Source: Thiomicrospira sp. (GTDB lineage Bacteria > Pseudomonadota > Gammaproteobacteria > Thiomicrospirales > Thiomicrospiraceae). Taken from it: a DNA stretch of 44,312 nucleotides. A program made the position numbers and the translations under genes. Within the stretch, counting starts at the first letter, position 1; each line of letters starts with the position of its first letter. The DNA lies in assembly GCF_014859555.1 (NCBI RefSeq), contig NZ_JACUTY010000012.1, positions 1-44,312 of the forward strand, in the 5' to 3' direction. Shown one piece after another: positions 28,334-38,391 of this stretch. Below the pieces are notes generated by a model that saw nothing but the letters and a program-made list of their open reading frames with translations, searched no databases and had not been told where the DNA came from.

Positions 28334-29185
28334 TTATTGATTCATTAAAATCCGTGCCATAGAGGCTAACTCTTTAGTGAGCTGATGACGATGAATAATA
28401 CGATCAATCGCGCCATGTTCTAACAAGAACTCACTGCGCTGGAAACCTTCCGGTAATTTTTCACGCACGGTTTGCTCAATAACGCGCGGACCCGCGAAAC
28501 CTATCAGGGCTTTCGGTTCGGCAATATTTAAGTCTCCCAACATCGCAAAGCTAGCGGATACGCCACCCATGGTTGGATCGGTCATGACTGAAATATAAGG
28601 TAAACCTTGCGCTCTTAAACGACCCAAAGCCGCACTGGTTTTCGCCATCTGCATTAATGAAAATAAAGCTTCTTGCATGCGCGCCCCACCACTCGCCGAG
28701 AAACACACCATTGGACAACGACGAGCAATCGCCTCGTTCACAGCACGAACAAACTTCTCGCCCACAACCGACCCCATTGAGCCACCCATATATTTAAACT
28801 CAAATGCGGCCGCAACCACTTCGAGTCCGTCAATGGTGCCAACTTGAGTTATCAAGGCGTCTTTTTCACCAGTTGCTCTTTGCGCCGCGACAATACGATC
28901 TTTATATTTTTTCTGATCACGAAACTTCAGAGCGTCAACGGGGGAGACATCGGCCGAGATTTCAGTAATTTTACTGCTTTCATCAAAAAAGGCTTTTAAA
29001 CGTTTACGTGCGCTCAAGCGCAAATGGTGGTCGCACTTTGGACACACCTCATCGTTACGCTCAACTTCAGAACGATACAGCACACTTTCACACTTTGGGC
29101 ATTTCATCCAAAGTCCTTCTGGCACCGATTTCTTCCGTTCCGTTACTTGTTTAATACTGGGTAAAATTTTCTCAAACCAACTCAC
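28334..29185 (-). CDS. accD: Acetyl-CoA carboxylase carboxyltransferase subunit beta
   Basis: This 283-residue subunit transfers carboxyl from biotin to acetyl-CoA together with AccA. The N-terminal zinc ribbon has Cys29, 32, 48 and 51. The crotonase-like domain carries [35 protein letters not shown] and a [10 protein letters not shown] segment. The start is GTG, sharing GTGA with the trpA stop and preceded by AAGGGAGA. The trpA-accD-folC order is conserved in gammaproteobacteria. Confidence 0.97.
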   Translation of the reverse strand: MSWFEKILPSIKQVTERKKSVPEGLWMKCPKCESVLYRSEVERNDEVCPKCDHHLRLSARKRLKAFFDESSKITEISADVSPVDALKFRDQKKYKDRIVAAQRATGEKDALITQVGTIDGLEVVAAAFEFKYMGGSMGSVVGEKFVRAVNEAIARRCPMVCFSASGGARMQEALFSLMQMAKTSAALGRLRAQGLPYISVMTDPTMGGVSASFAMLGDLNIAEPKALIGFAGPRVIEQTVREKLPEGFQRSEFLLEHGAIDRIIHRHQLTKELASMARILMNQ

Positions 29186-30009
29186 AATACTTCTCCCTTA
29201 TCAGCTTGATCTAAAGCATGTCGAAACACACGCATTTGTTTAATCAAAGCCTGTTTAATTGCTAACAAACCTTCTTGCTGATGCTGTTCAATCAAGCTCA
29301 CTAAGGCCGAACCGATAATCACAGCCTCGCCAACTTGCGCCATTTGATAGGCCGATTCGGCATCTCGAATACCAAAACCAATACCGACCGGCAAATCAAC
29401 CTGTTGTTTGAGTAAGTCAACCTGAGTTCGTACATTACCGACATCCAGTTTTCCTGTTCCGGTTACACCTTTTAACGAAACATAATAAACAAATCCGCTA
29501 CCTTGCTCAGCAACCGCCTTTAACCTTGACTTGGGGGTGGTTGGCGAAACTAAAAACACACGATCAAGATGATGTTTCGCTAACACTTCAGTATAACCGG
29601 CGGTTTCCTCAGGTGGCATATCAACCGTCAACACCCCATCCAATCCTGCCAGCTCCGCCTGCTGGGCAAAGTGTTCAAACCCCATGGCTTCAACCGGATT
29701 TAAATACCCCATCAATAAAACAGGGGTTTCATTGTCGGTTTCTCGAAACTGTTTAACAACCGATAAAACCTGTTTCAAACTCATATTATGCTTTAAGGCG
29801 CGTTCAACAGCCTTTTGGATAACCGGACCATCCGCCATCGGGTCTGAAAAAGGCACACCCAACTCAATTAAATCTGCCCCCTCTTCTACCATCAGCTTCA
29901 TCAATTCAAGTGTCGCGGTGGGTTCTGGATCTCCAGCGGTGATATAAGGGATTAAAGCGGTTCGATTTTCGGCTTTTAATTGCGCTAAACGGGTTTTAAT
30001 TCTATTCAT
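29182..30009 (-). CDS. trpA: Tryptophan synthase alpha subunit
   Basis: This TIM-barrel subunit cleaves indole-3-glycerol phosphate and passes indole to TrpB. Catalytic Glu49 and Asp60 lie in [16 protein letters not shown]. The phosphate-binding glycines are in GIGFGI and IIGSALV. From ATG 30009 the N-terminus ([12 protein letters not shown]) fits family length. In-frame ATGs at 30018, 30021 and 30042 are possible, the last overlapping trpB. The stop overlaps the accD start. Confidence 0.95.
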   Translation of the reverse strand: MNRIKTRLAQLKAENRTALIPYITAGDPEPTATLELMKLMVEEGADLIELGVPFSDPMADGPVIQKAVERALKHNMSLKQVLSVVKQFRETDNETPVLLMGYLNPVEAMGFEHFAQQAELAGLDGVLTVDMPPEETAGYTEVLAKHHLDRVFLVSPTTPKSRLKAVAEQGSGFVYYVSLKGVTGTGKLDVGNVRTQVDLLKQQVDLPVGIGFGIRDAESAYQMAQVGEAVIIGSALVSLIEQHQQEGLLAIKQALIKQMRVFRHALDQADKGEVL

Positions 30010-30022
30010 ATTATTCATCATT

Positions 30023-31228
30023 TCAGAAATCAAACCCTTCAATTTTGCCTATGGTGTTCATGTCTTTATCGCCACGTCCCGACAAGTTAATAATAATGGT
30101 TTGATCTGGGCGCATAGTCGGCGCCAGCTTAGTCGCATAAGCTAACGCATGACTGGTTTCTAACGCTGGAATTATGCCTTCCATATGCGTTAAATCTCGC
30201 CAGCCTTGTAAAGCTTCATCATCAGTAATCGCGACAAATTCAGCCCGACCAATATCCTTTAACCAAGCCAACTCAGGGCCCACACCAGGATAATCTAGAC
30301 CCGCTGAAATAGAATGAGTACCCGAAATTTGTCCGTTTTCATCTTGCATCAGATAGGTACGGTTACCGTGCAACACACCGGGCTTACCTTTACATAAAGG
30401 CGCCGCGTGTTGCCCCGTCTCCAAACCATGCCCTCCCGCTTCAACACCGTATATTTTTACCGACTCATCCGGTAAAAAGGCGTGGAACAAACCCATCGCA
30501 TTCGATCCGCCGCCCACACAGGCAATAAGCGCATCGGGTAGTTTGCCTTCTTTTTGCAGAATTTGCTCACGCGCTTCACGACCAATAATGGATTGAAAAT
30601 CACGTACCATCATTGGGTAAGGATGGGGGCCCGCCACGGTGCCGATAATATAAAAGGTATTGTCAACATTGGTTACCCAGTCACGCATCGCTTCATTCAA
30701 GGCATCTTTGAGTGTACGTGTGCCCGATTCGACGGCAACGACTTTAGCGCCCAGCATTTTCATTCGAGCTACATTGGGAGCTTGACGCACTACATCGTCG
30801 GCCCCCATGTAAACCACACATTCTAAACCTAAACGTGCGGCCACTGTCGCACTCGCTACGCCATGCTGACCAGCACCAGTTTCAGCTATAATTCGAGTCT
30901 TGCCGAGCTGTTTAGCCAACAAAGCCTGACCAATCGTATTATTTATTTTGTGCGCGCCAGTATGGTTTAAGTCTTCTCGTTTTAAATAAATTTTGGCCCC
31001 ACCGAGACTTTCACTCCAGCGCTTCGCATAGTAGAGAGGGCTGGGGCGCCCGACATAATCCTGATAGTCAGCTTTCAGCTGCTCCAAAAAGTCAGGATCA
31101 TTTTTAATTTTTTGGTATTGCTGTTTAAGCTCTTCGAGTGGTGCCATCAATGTTTCTGGGGCAAACACACCACCATATGGGCCAAAATGGCCATTCTCGT
31201 CTGGAAATTGAGCGTAATCAATCGTCAT
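30023..31228 (-). CDS. trpB: Tryptophan synthase beta subunit
   Basis: This 401-residue PLP enzyme condenses indole with serine. The PLP lysine is Lys94 in HTGAHKINN. Further motifs are [11 protein letters not shown] (catalytic Glu), the phosphate loop VGGGSNAMG and LSGRGDKDM near the end. It lies 28 bases after trpF. No trp leader peptide or attenuator is seen upstream. Confidence 0.98.
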   Translation of the reverse strand: MTIDYAQFPDENGHFGPYGGVFAPETLMAPLEELKQQYQKIKNDPDFLEQLKADYQDYVGRPSPLYYAKRWSESLGGAKIYLKREDLNHTGAHKINNTIGQALLAKQLGKTRIIAETGAGQHGVASATVAARLGLECVVYMGADDVVRQAPNVARMKMLGAKVVAVESGTRTLKDALNEAMRDWVTNVDNTFYIIGTVAGPHPYPMMVRDFQSIIGREAREQILQKEGKLPDALIACVGGGSNAMGLFHAFLPDESVKIYGVEAGGHGLETGQHAAPLCKGKPGVLHGNRTYLMQDENGQISGTHSISAGLDYPGVGPELAWLKDIGRAEFVAITDDEALQGWRDLTHMEGIIPALETSHALAYATKLAPTMRPDQTIIINLSGRGDKDMNTIGKIEGFDF

Positions 31229-31256
31229 TTAATCATCCATTATCATCTAGGTTTTT

Positions 31257-31880
31257 TTACAGGGTAGCCTGAATAAAGTCGGCTATTTTTTGAGCCGATT
31301 TTATGCCTTTTTTTATCTCAACGCCGCCACTGACATCCAGTGCCCAAATATTTGGGATACCCAACGCGGCTTTAACATTTTCAGGCGTTAAACCACCTGC
31401 CAATATAAGGGGTTTGACCGAATCCTTAGGGAACAATTTCCAATTAAAAACCTCTCCCGTCCCCCCTGGCACGCCAGGCTTGTATGTGTCGAGCAATAAA
31501 GCTTGAGCGTCTTTGTAAGTCTCCGCAAAGTGCATCACATCCGTATCGGCTTGCATCGCCACCGCTTTGATGTAGGGCCGAGAAAAACGGCCACAAAACT
31601 CAGCCAGCTCATTTCCATGAAATTGCAATAAATCTACTTTAACTTCATTAATAACCTGCTCAACCAATAACGCGTCGGCATTCACAAATAAAGCGGTAGT
31701 TGTCACAAAAGCCGGTAAATTTTGAACAATGAGTTTAGCTTGCTCAACGGTCACCGATCTGGGACTGGGTTCATAGAAAACCAAACCAATCGCATCGGCT
31801 CCGGCGCAAGCCGCCGCTAGGGCATCTTCTGGACGTGTGATACCGCACACTTTTACCCTGACACGTTTCATTATTGCCAT
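31257..31880 (-). CDS. trpF: Phosphoribosylanthranilate isomerase
   Basis: This 207-residue TIM-barrel enzyme performs the Amadori rearrangement of tryptophan synthesis. General base Cys12 lies in VKVCGITRPEDA. The general-acid Asp is in LLDTYKPG-type context, and the closing segment ALDVSGGVE is present. ATG 31880 has GAGG upstream and overlaps truA by 10 bases. ATG 31871, overlapping the truA stop as TAATG, is the alternative start. The gene is separate from trpC, as in Pseudomonas. Confidence 0.96.
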   Translation of the reverse strand: MAIMKRVRVKVCGITRPEDALAAACAGADAIGLVFYEPSPRSVTVEQAKLIVQNLPAFVTTTALFVNADALLVEQVINEVKVDLLQFHGNELAEFCGRFSRPYIKAVAMQADTDVMHFAETYKDAQALLLDTYKPGVPGGTGEVFNWKLFPKDSVKPLILAGGLTPENVKAALGIPNIWALDVSGGVEIKKGIKSAQKIADFIQATL

Positions 31881-32653
31881 AAAACCTCATTCAACGAAGC
31901 CTGCGGTATCGCAAACTCTTGTGGGTAAAATGCGTTGACAAAATATAGGCCGGTAGCCGGTGCGGTTATTGTCGCTTTGGTTCTGTCTTGCAACACTAAT
32001 AAGTCTGCCACCCATTCAACTGGCGCGTCAACTCTTCCAACTTGCATCAAAGTTCCGGCAATGTTTCGCACCATGTGATGCAAAAAAGCATTGGCTTTTA
32101 TGTCTATAAAAACAAAATCACCCCGCCGTGTTACCTTCACAAAATCAATCTCTCGGCGTGCGTGGCTAGCTTGGCATTGAGCGGCTCTAAAAGATGAAAA
32201 ATCAAACTCACCCACCAAAGCTTGAGCCGCCTGGTGCATAAGGGTTTCATCTAAAGGTTTGCGCTCCCAGGTGACCCGATCACTTAATACCGCACTGCGA
32301 ACAGGCCGATTAAAGATAACATATCGATACTGGCGCGCAAATGCACTAAACCGTGCATGAAAATCCTTGCCAACCCGTTTCACCCAGCTAATCCGAATAT
32401 CGGCTGGCAAATGTGTATTCACGCCTTCTAGCCAAGATCTTTCAGATCGCTCAACAGGTGTTTCAAAATGAATCACCTGCCCTATCGCATTCACACCCGT
32501 ATCCGTCCGACCCGCACATACAACTTCAATCGATTCCGCCGCAATCCGACTCAGTGCTCGCTCTACAAAAGCCTGAACTGAATCACAATGATGTTGACGC
32601 TGCCAACCACAGTAGTGTTTCCCTAAATACTCGACACCCAACGCCCACTTCAT
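31871..32653 (-). CDS. truA: tRNA pseudouridine(38-40) synthase TruA
   Basis: This 260-residue enzyme makes pseudouridine in the tRNA anticodon arm. Catalytic Asp51 lies in CAGRTDTGVNAIGQVIHF. Other motifs are the N-terminal GVEYLGKHYCGWQRQ and FLHHMVRNIAGTLMQVG. It lies 8 bases after asd. In many gammaproteobacteria fimV sits between the two, but here there is no room for it. Confidence 0.97.
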   Translation of the reverse strand: MKWALGVEYLGKHYCGWQRQHHCDSVQAFVERALSRIAAESIEVVCAGRTDTGVNAIGQVIHFETPVERSERSWLEGVNTHLPADIRISWVKRVGKDFHARFSAFARQYRYVIFNRPVRSAVLSDRVTWERKPLDETLMHQAAQALVGEFDFSSFRAAQCQASHARREIDFVKVTRRGDFVFIDIKANAFLHHMVRNIAGTLMQVGRVDAPVEWVADLLVLQDRTKATITAPATGLYFVNAFYPQEFAIPQASLNEVLWQ

Positions 32654-32661
32654 TTATGAAA

Positions 32662-33681
32662 CTACAAGTATTTTTCGATCAATACTTCAGCAATTTGCAC
32701 GGTATTGGTCGCCGCACCTTTACGCACATTATCGGCAACAACCCATAGATTCAAACCACATTCAACCGTAATATCTTCACGAATACGACCAACATATACT
32801 GGATTAGTATCAGCCGCATCCGATACGGCCGTCGGGTAACCACCATCCACATGTTCATCAATCACCACCAGGCCTGGTGATTTCTGCAATAACTCACGTG
32901 CTTGCTGAGCTGTAATTTTTTGTTTTGTTTCGATATGAATGGCTTCACTGTGACCAAAGAAAACAGGGACTCGAACCGCAGTTGGGTTGACTTTAATAGA
33001 CTCGTCACCAAAAATCTTTTTGGTTTCCCAAACCATTTTCATTTCTTCTTTGGTATAGCCGTTTTCCATAAACACATCAATTTGTGGAATACAGTTAAAC
33101 GCAATTTGCTTCGGATAAACTTCAATTTCAACTGGCTTAAGATTCATAATGTCAGCTGTTTGCTTAGCCAACTCTTCAATCGCTTCTTTACCCGTTCCTG
33201 ATACCGCTTGATAGGTAGCCACGTTAATGCGATCAATGCCCACGGCATCATAAATCGGCTTTAGAGCCACCATCATTTGAATGGTTGAGCAATTTGGATT
33301 CGCAATTATGCCACGCTTTTTATAACCGGCAATCGCATCAGGGTTCACTTCAGGTACGACTAGAGGGATATCGTCGTCATAACGAAATTGTGAGGTATTA
33401 TCTACCACAACACATCCTGCTGCAGCGGCTTTCGGGGCATAAATAGCAGACACACTTGCACCGGGTGAAAATAACCCAATCTGAGCTTTTGAGAAATCAA
33501 ATGTCTCCAGGTCTAATACCTCAACCCACTCACCTTTGAATTCAATTTTTTTGCCTGCAGAGCGACTGCTTGCCAGAAGGTACAGGTTTCCTATCGGAAA
33601 ATCACGCTCCTCTAGTACTTTTAAAATCGTCTCACCTACGGCACCGGTGGCGCCAACTACTGCGACATCAAATTTTCTCAT
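32662..33681 (-). CDS. asd: Aspartate-semialdehyde dehydrogenase
   Basis: This 339-residue NADP enzyme reduces aspartyl phosphate and supplies lysine/diaminopimelate, threonine and methionine. It has the Rossmann loop VVGATGAVGETIL (8-20), nucleophile Cys131 in NPNCSTIQMM, the VSGTGKEAIEEL segment and the substrate His in RVPVFFGHSEAIH. A palindrome copy at 32867-32878 encodes Ser-Pro-Gly-Leu-Val-Val. It lies between the bactofilin gene and truA. Confidence 0.97.
   Translation of the reverse strand: MRKFDVAVVGATGAVGETILKVLEERDFPIGNLYLLASSRSAGKKIEFKGEWVEVLDLETFDFSKAQIGLFSPGASVSAIYAPKAAAAGCVVVDNTSQFRYDDDIPLVVPEVNPDAIAGYKKRGIIANPNCSTIQMMVALKPIYDAVGIDRINVATYQAVSGTGKEAIEELAKQTADIMNLKPVEIEVYPKQIAFNCIPQIDVFMENGYTKEEMKMVWETKKIFGDESIKVNPTAVRVPVFFGHSEAIHIETKQKITAQQARELLQKSPGLVVIDEHVDGGYPTAVSDAADTNPVYVGRIREDITVECGLNLWVVADNVRKGAATNTVQIAEVLIEKYL
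32867..32878. repeat. ACCAGGCCTGGT palindrome in asd
   Basis: Exact 12-bp copy, read as Pro-Gly-Leu-Val in asd. Flanks extend the dyad to TCACCAGGCCTGGTGA. Confidence 0.85.
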
Positions 33682-33715
33682 AAGAAACTCAACCTATCCT
33701 TTGCTTTACGCTTTG

Positions 33716-34192
33716 TTATGCTTTTTTCTCGTCTAAATCCGACTCTTCATCTTTGTTGGAATCCGATTCCTGACCAAACTTTGGCCTCTCAATTTGCGCC
33801 GGTTTTTCGTCTTCAACACCTACGATAATACCGCTTTCACTTAACTCTCGGCTTTGGCCAATAAATTTGCCGCCGGTTTCAATAGTTAATTCGCCACTAA
33901 TTAACTCGCCGACTAACTTGCCCGTTTCTAATATTTCAATACGTTCACAAGCTACTTTACCTTCTAATTTTCCACTTAGAAAAATTGAACGCGCCTTAAT
34001 TAAACCATTCAAACTGCCGTTCTGGCCAATTGAAATATCGTAACTGGTTTCAACAATACCGTCGATGTGGCCATCAATATGCAGCGCTCCCTGCAAATCG
34101 ACAATTTCACCGTTTACTGAACATCCCTCAGCAATAATTGTTTTTCCACCTTCTCGACTTGGTTTCTGATCGCCTGACTTAAAGATCCCCAT
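33716..34192 (-). CDS. Bactofilin-family cytoskeletal protein
   Basis: This 158-residue protein has a short disordered N-terminus, a central DUF583/bactofilin beta-helix (about 20-120) with regularly spaced Gly-Ile/Leu turns (IDGHIDGIVETSYDISIG, LSGKLEGKVACERIEIL), and an acidic Asp/Glu/Lys C-terminal tail. Bactofilins polymerise without nucleotide and organise local cell-wall synthesis or cell shape. The N-terminal 26 codons overlap the end of the M23 peptidase gene by 79 bases. Bactofilin/M23 pairs are known to act together on the wall (Helicobacter, Caulobacter), and the same partnership is inferred here. Confidence 0.9.
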   Translation of the reverse strand: MGIFKSGDQKPSREGGKTIIAEGCSVNGEIVDLQGALHIDGHIDGIVETSYDISIGQNGSLNGLIKARSIFLSGKLEGKVACERIEILETGKLVGELISGELTIETGGKFIGQSRELSESGIIVGVEDEKPAQIERPKFGQESDSNKDEESDLDEKKA

Positions 34193-35070
34193 GGTATACC
34201 CTCTACTTTATCAAAAATACTATCGTAATCTTCCAACCCCCACTGCACAAACGGTGCGGGATTTAATTTACGCTGAACAAAATTTACTTCATAGTGTAGG
34301 TGAGGTCCAGTAGAAACGCCGGTAGATCCAACGCCCCCAATTAAGTCACCCTTATTAACAAACTGGCCTGTTTTGACATTGAGTGTATGCAAATGACCAT
34401 AAAAGGTTTTAAACCCATAAGCATGACTCAAAATGATGAGGTTGCCATAACCACTACTGCGATGATACCCAGCATATTCAACAACGGCATCGGCCGTTGC
34501 TAACACCGGTGCACCTCGTTCACCACGGTAGTCAATACCGTAATGAAATTCACGCGTGCCTCTAACCGGGTGGGTTCGCCAACCATAGCCACTGGTTACC
34601 CCTCTAAACACGCCTACAGGGCGTCCATTTGGAATATGATCCAGCATAATTTGCTTTTCAAGCGTGGTTAACTGAGTCAATTTAACTCGCTCAATGATTG
34701 GCGAATCTAGTTCGGGCTGTACACCAATCAACTCTTCTAAGCCTTGCAATGTCTGGTCTAAAAACCCGACTTGCTTGATCTTTTCTTCGAGCTCATTAAC
34801 CAGCAGTGCTTTTTCCTCAACCAGATTAGAGTACTCATTTTGGCGTTCGTCAAGCGCCCTTAAAAAAGACATTTCAGCTTGGCGTTTTAACGTCTGAATT
34901 TCTTCGACTTCTTTATTTAGCCACCAAATAGAACCCGCCCCACCGGTAACCACTAAGAAAAAGACGATCAGCAACACCCAGACAAACTTTTTAACAAACT
35001 GACTGAACGAGTAATGACGTGCACCGTGCACATCCGTTATCGTAATTGTAAAATGCTGTCTAGAAGACAT
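34114..35070 (-). CDS. Membrane-anchored M23 family peptidase
   Basis: This 318-residue protein has a cytoplasmic N-terminus, one transmembrane helix (about 28-50) and a periplasmic coiled coil (about 53-115). The LytM/M23 domain (about 150-275) has all zinc and catalytic residues: His176 and Asp180 in HYGID, and His257 and His259 in GPHLHYE. An active DD-endopeptidase is therefore expected. The C-terminal 26 codons overlap the bactofilin gene. It lies 3 bases after leuB, unusual company for a wall hydrolase, and may be expressed with the leucine genes. Confidence 0.92.
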   Translation of the reverse strand: MSSRQHFTITITDVHGARHYSFSQFVKKFVWVLLIVFFLVVTGGAGSIWWLNKEVEEIQTLKRQAEMSFLRALDERQNEYSNLVEEKALLVNELEEKIKQVGFLDQTLQGLEELIGVQPELDSPIIERVKLTQLTTLEKQIMLDHIPNGRPVGVFRGVTSGYGWRTHPVRGTREFHYGIDYRGERGAPVLATADAVVEYAGYHRSSGYGNLIILSHAYGFKTFYGHLHTLNVKTGQFVNKGDLIGGVGSTGVSTGPHLHYEVNFVQRKLNPAPFVQWGLEDYDSIFDKVEGIPWGSLSQAIRNQVEKVEKQLLLRDVQ

Positions 35071-35073
35071 CTA

Positions 35074-36150
35074 TTATCCTAAGGCCTTAACAACCGCTGA
35101 TCCCATCTCTGATGTAGATACTTTCTGCATACCTTTCGAATAGATATCACCAGTTCTGAGTCCTTGATCTAAGACTTTACTTACCGCCTGCTCAATCTTA
35201 ATCGCTAAATCTTCACGCCCCAAGCTGTATCGCAACATCATTGCGGCAGACAAGATAGTTGCCAATGGGTTAGCCAGGTTTTGCCCCGCAATGTCTGGTG
35301 CAGAGCCATGACTTGGCTCGTACATGCCTTTGTTGTTTGCATCTAATGACGCGGAAGGTAACATGCCGATTGAACCAGTCAGCATAGACGCTTCGTCTGA
35401 CAAAATATCACCAAACATATTACCGGTAACAATCACATCAAACTGCTTCGGATTACGCACCAGCTGCATAGCGGCATTATCAACATACATATGTGACAGC
35501 TCAACGTCTGGATATTGCTGAGCTAAGTCCGTCATCACCTCACGCCATAACTCCGTCACCTCTAGTACGTTAGCTTTATCGACAGAACATACCTTTTTAT
35601 TGCGTTTCATCGCCGCTTGAAATGCTACGTGCCCAATACGCTCGATTTCTGACTCTGAATACACATAGGTGTTGTACCCCTGACGTTCACCATTTTCTAG
35701 CGTACGGATACCACGTGGTTGACCAAAATAAATCCCGCCCGTTAACTCCCGAACGATCAAAATATCTAAACCGGACACCACTTCGGGCTTAAGTGAAGAA
35801 GCATCCGCTAGCTGTGGGTATAAAAACGCTGGACGCAAGTTAGCAAACAACCCCAGCCCTGAACGTAAACCTAACAAGCCTTTTTCAGGGCGCACAGAAA
35901 TATCAAGTGTTTCCCACTTATAACCGCCGACCGCACCAAGCAGAATGGCGTCAACATCACGCGCCATCTGCATTGTTTCTTCTGGCAAAGGATGGCCGCT
36001 GACATCATAAGCCGCGCCCCCTACTAGACCACTAACCATGTCAATATCTAAACCATGATTCGCTTTAAGTGCTTCCAAAACATTGACCGCTTCTGCAACG
36101 ATTTCTGGGCCAATACCATCACCTGGCAATAACAATACTTTTTGTGTCAT
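35074..36150 (-). CDS. leuB: 3-isopropylmalate dehydrogenase
   Basis: This 358-residue NAD enzyme oxidises and decarboxylates 3-isopropylmalate in leucine synthesis. It has the N-terminal [15 protein letters not shown], the Arg-rich substrate segment [15 protein letters not shown], metal-binding aspartates in the [22 protein letters not shown] region, and [13 protein letters not shown] for cofactor binding. It lies 24 bases after leuD. Confidence 0.98.
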   Translation of the reverse strand: MTQKVLLLPGDGIGPEIVAEAVNVLEALKANHGLDIDMVSGLVGGAAYDVSGHPLPEETMQMARDVDAILLGAVGGYKWETLDISVRPEKGLLGLRSGLGLFANLRPAFLYPQLADASSLKPEVVSGLDILIVRELTGGIYFGQPRGIRTLENGERQGYNTYVYSESEIERIGHVAFQAAMKRNKKVCSVDKANVLEVTELWREVMTDLAQQYPDVELSHMYVDNAAMQLVRNPKQFDVIVTGNMFGDILSDEASMLTGSIGMLPSASLDANNKGMYEPSHGSAPDIAGQNLANPLATILSAAMMLRYSLGREDLAIKIEQAVSKVLDQGLRTGDIYSKGMQKVSTSEMGSAVVKALG

Positions 36151-36174
36151 TTATACTTTCCTACTAATCTTGAT

Positions 36175-36819
36175 TTATGCGAACAACCACGGTGTTTTTT
36201 CACGCATTTTTTGCTCGTATGCCTTTATGTTTTCTGCATGCACTAAGGTTAAGCCAATATCATCCAAGCCATTTAATAAACAATGACGTCTAAAGGCATC
36301 AACTTCAAAGTCGATAACCTGTCCAGCTGGCGTCACAATCTGCTGCTGTTCTAAATCGACCGTTAGCTCATATCCTTCTTTAGACTCAACCGCTTTAAAC
36401 AAATCATCTACTTGCTTTTCAGGCAGAGGAATCGGCAAGATGCCATTTTTAAAACAATTATTGAAAAATATATCTGCAAAGCTGGGCGCAATTACGACAT
36501 CAAAGCCGTAATCCTTTAAAGCCCAAGGCGCATGTTCACGGCTTGAACCACAACCAAAATTTTCTCGTGCCAATAAAATTTTAGCGCTTTGATAACGTGG
36601 CTGGTTCAACACAAAATCTGGATTTAGCGGACGCTGCGAGCTATCCTCTCCGGGTTGCCCCACATCTAAGTAACGCCATTCGTCAAACAGGTTAGGCCCA
36701 AATCCGGTGCGTTTAATTGACTTCAAGAATTGTTTAGGAATAATCGCATCCGTATCGACATTTGAGCGATCCAATGGTGCAACAATAGCTGTTAGCTTAG
36801 TGAATTGATTCATACTCAT
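36175..36819 (-). CDS. leuD: 3-isopropylmalate dehydratase small subunit
   Basis: This 214-residue swivel-domain subunit of isopropylmalate isomerase has [21 protein letters not shown] (in part) near the N-terminus and the [16 protein letters not shown] motif at about 88-103. It partners LeuC. The start overlaps the leuC stop as ATGA. A second ATG two codons downstream (36813) is possible. Confidence 0.97.
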   Translation of the reverse strand: MSMNQFTKLTAIVAPLDRSNVDTDAIIPKQFLKSIKRTGFGPNLFDEWRYLDVGQPGEDSSQRPLNPDFVLNQPRYQSAKILLARENFGCGSSREHAPWALKDYGFDVVIAPSFADIFFNNCFKNGILPIPLPEKQVDDLFKAVESKEGYELTVDLEQQQIVTPAGQVIDFEVDAFRRHCLLNGLDDIGLTLVHAENIKAYEQKMREKTPWLFA

Positions 36820-38243
36820 AACGACACTCCCATCATTTCGCGCACATCCACAAAATGACCCGCTACCGCTGCAGCGGCCGCCATTTGTGGACTAACTAAG
36901 TGAGTACGTCCACCGGCACCTTGACGCCCTTCAAAGTTACGATTCGAAGTAGAGGCACAATGCTTCTGCGGAGGCAAACGATCAGCATTCATCGCTAGAC
37001 ACATTGAGCAACCCGGATTACGCCACTCAAATCCGGCTTCAATAAAGATCTTATCCAAGCCTTCAGCTTCAGCCTGCTGCTTAACTCTGCCCGATCCAGG
37101 CACCACCAAGGCTTGCTCAATATTAGGTGAAACTTTACGGCCTTTTACGATATTCGCCGCAGCTCGCAAATCTTCCATACGCGAGTTAGTACATGAACCA
37201 ATAAATACATAATCTATTGCGATATCTGTAATCGCCATATTAGGTTTTAGCCCCATGTAGTCAAGTGCGCGTCTAATGCCACCAGCCTTAACAGGGTCGG
37301 CTTCTTTGGCCGGGTCAGGTACCACGGAATTAACACTGGCTACCATTTCAGGAGATGTTCCCCAGCTCACCTGAGGCTCAATATTTGAGCCATCCAGTTC
37401 AATCACCTTGTCAAAAACCGCATCCAAATCAGATTTAAAATTTGACCAATAAGCCACCGCCGCATCCCAATATTCTTCTTTAGGGGCAAAATGTCGACCT
37501 TTTACATAATCTATTGTTTTGTCATCTACCGCCACCAGGCCTGCTCTTGCGCCAGCTTCAATCGCCATATTACAAACCGTCATACGTCCTTCAACCGACA
37601 TATCTCGCATGACCTGACCACCAAATTCAATTGCACAACCATTACCGCCAGCTGTACCAATCTTACCTATAATAGCTAACACCACGTCTTTAGGTCCAAC
37701 ACCTGGTTTTAATACACCGTCGACCCTAACCAACATGTTTTTCATTTTCTTTTGAATTAAGCACTGGGTCGCTAATACATGCTCGACTTCAGACGTACCA
37801 ATGCCATGCGCCAATGCACCTAAAGCACCATGGGTTGATGTATGAGAATCGCCACACACCACAGTCATACCTGGTAAGGTGGCGCCAGATTCAGGGCCGA
37901 CAACATGCACGATCCCTTGGCGAACATCGCCCATGCCATATTCAGTAATGCCGAATTCTTTAGTATTGGTTCCCAAAGTTTGAACTTGAATACGCGAGAT
38001 CGGATCTTTAATGCTCGACACCCCACCTGTCAGCTCAGTAGTTGGCACGTTATGATCGGGGGTAGCCAGGTTTGCTGAAACACGCCACGGCTTACGCTTC
38101 GCTAAACGCAGGCCTTCAAAAGCTTGAGGCGAAGTTACTTCATGCAATAATTGCCGATCAATATAGATCAAGGCGGTACCGTCTTCTTCCTGACGAACTA
38201 CATGCGCATCCCACAACTTGTCATAGAGCGTTTTTGCTAACAT
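36816..38243 (-). CDS. leuC: 3-isopropylmalate dehydratase large subunit
   Basis: This 475-residue aconitase-like subunit holds a [4Fe-4S] cluster. Ligands are visible in [16 protein letters not shown] (one Cys) and [11 protein letters not shown] (two Cys). Also present are [22 protein letters not shown] and TPDHNVPTT at the N-terminus. It is the first gene of the long minus-strand array. A one-mismatch palindrome copy lies at 37534-37545. Confidence 0.98.
   Translation of the reverse strand: MLAKTLYDKLWDAHVVRQEEDGTALIYIDRQLLHEVTSPQAFEGLRLAKRKPWRVSANLATPDHNVPTTELTGGVSSIKDPISRIQVQTLGTNTKEFGITEYGMGDVRQGIVHVVGPESGATLPGMTVVCGDSHTSTHGALGALAHGIGTSEVEHVLATQCLIQKKMKNMLVRVDGVLKPGVGPKDVVLAIIGKIGTAGGNGCAIEFGGQVMRDMSVEGRMTVCNMAIEAGARAGLVAVDDKTIDYVKGRHFAPKEEYWDAAVAYWSNFKSDLDAVFDKVIELDGSNIEPQVSWGTSPEMVASVNSVVPDPAKEADPVKAGGIRRALDYMGLKPNMAITDIAIDYVFIGSCTNSRMEDLRAAANIVKGRKVSPNIEQALVVPGSGRVKQQAEAEGLDKIFIEAGFEWRNPGCSMCLAMNADRLPPQKHCASTSNRNFEGRQGAGGRTHLVSPQMAAAAAVAGHFVDVREMMGVSL
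37534..37545. repeat. Near-exact palindrome copy (ACCAGGCCTGCT) in leuC
   Basis: Same single substitution as the metZ near-copy at 23808. Read as Ala-Gly-Leu-Val on the minus strand. Confidence 0.6.
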
Positions 38244-38321
38244 TGGTTTTCCGTATCCATTTAATACTTGAACGGACTAAACACATTCCGCCACAAGCTA
38301 AAGTCTAAAAAATAGTTTCGA

Positions 38322-38327
38322 ATTATA
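38322..38327 (-). promoter_or_regulatory. -10 element of a candidate leuC promoter
   Basis: The minus strand carries a perfect TATAAT about 80 bases before the leuC ATG, in the 148-base divergent gap between leuC and queE. No -35 with standard spacing is convincing. No leader peptide or attenuator with leucine codons was seen in the gap. Confidence 0.35.
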
Positions 38328-38391
38328 ACATTTTGAAACTTTTACAACGTAGTAAAATATCATCAATTCAAACCAAACCTTGCGAAAAAAA

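Noticed and set aside
38333-38358. Possible plus-strand promoter for queE (TTGAAA and TAAAAT)
   Set aside because: The spacing is only 14 bases and the region is A/T-rich, so it is not convincing.
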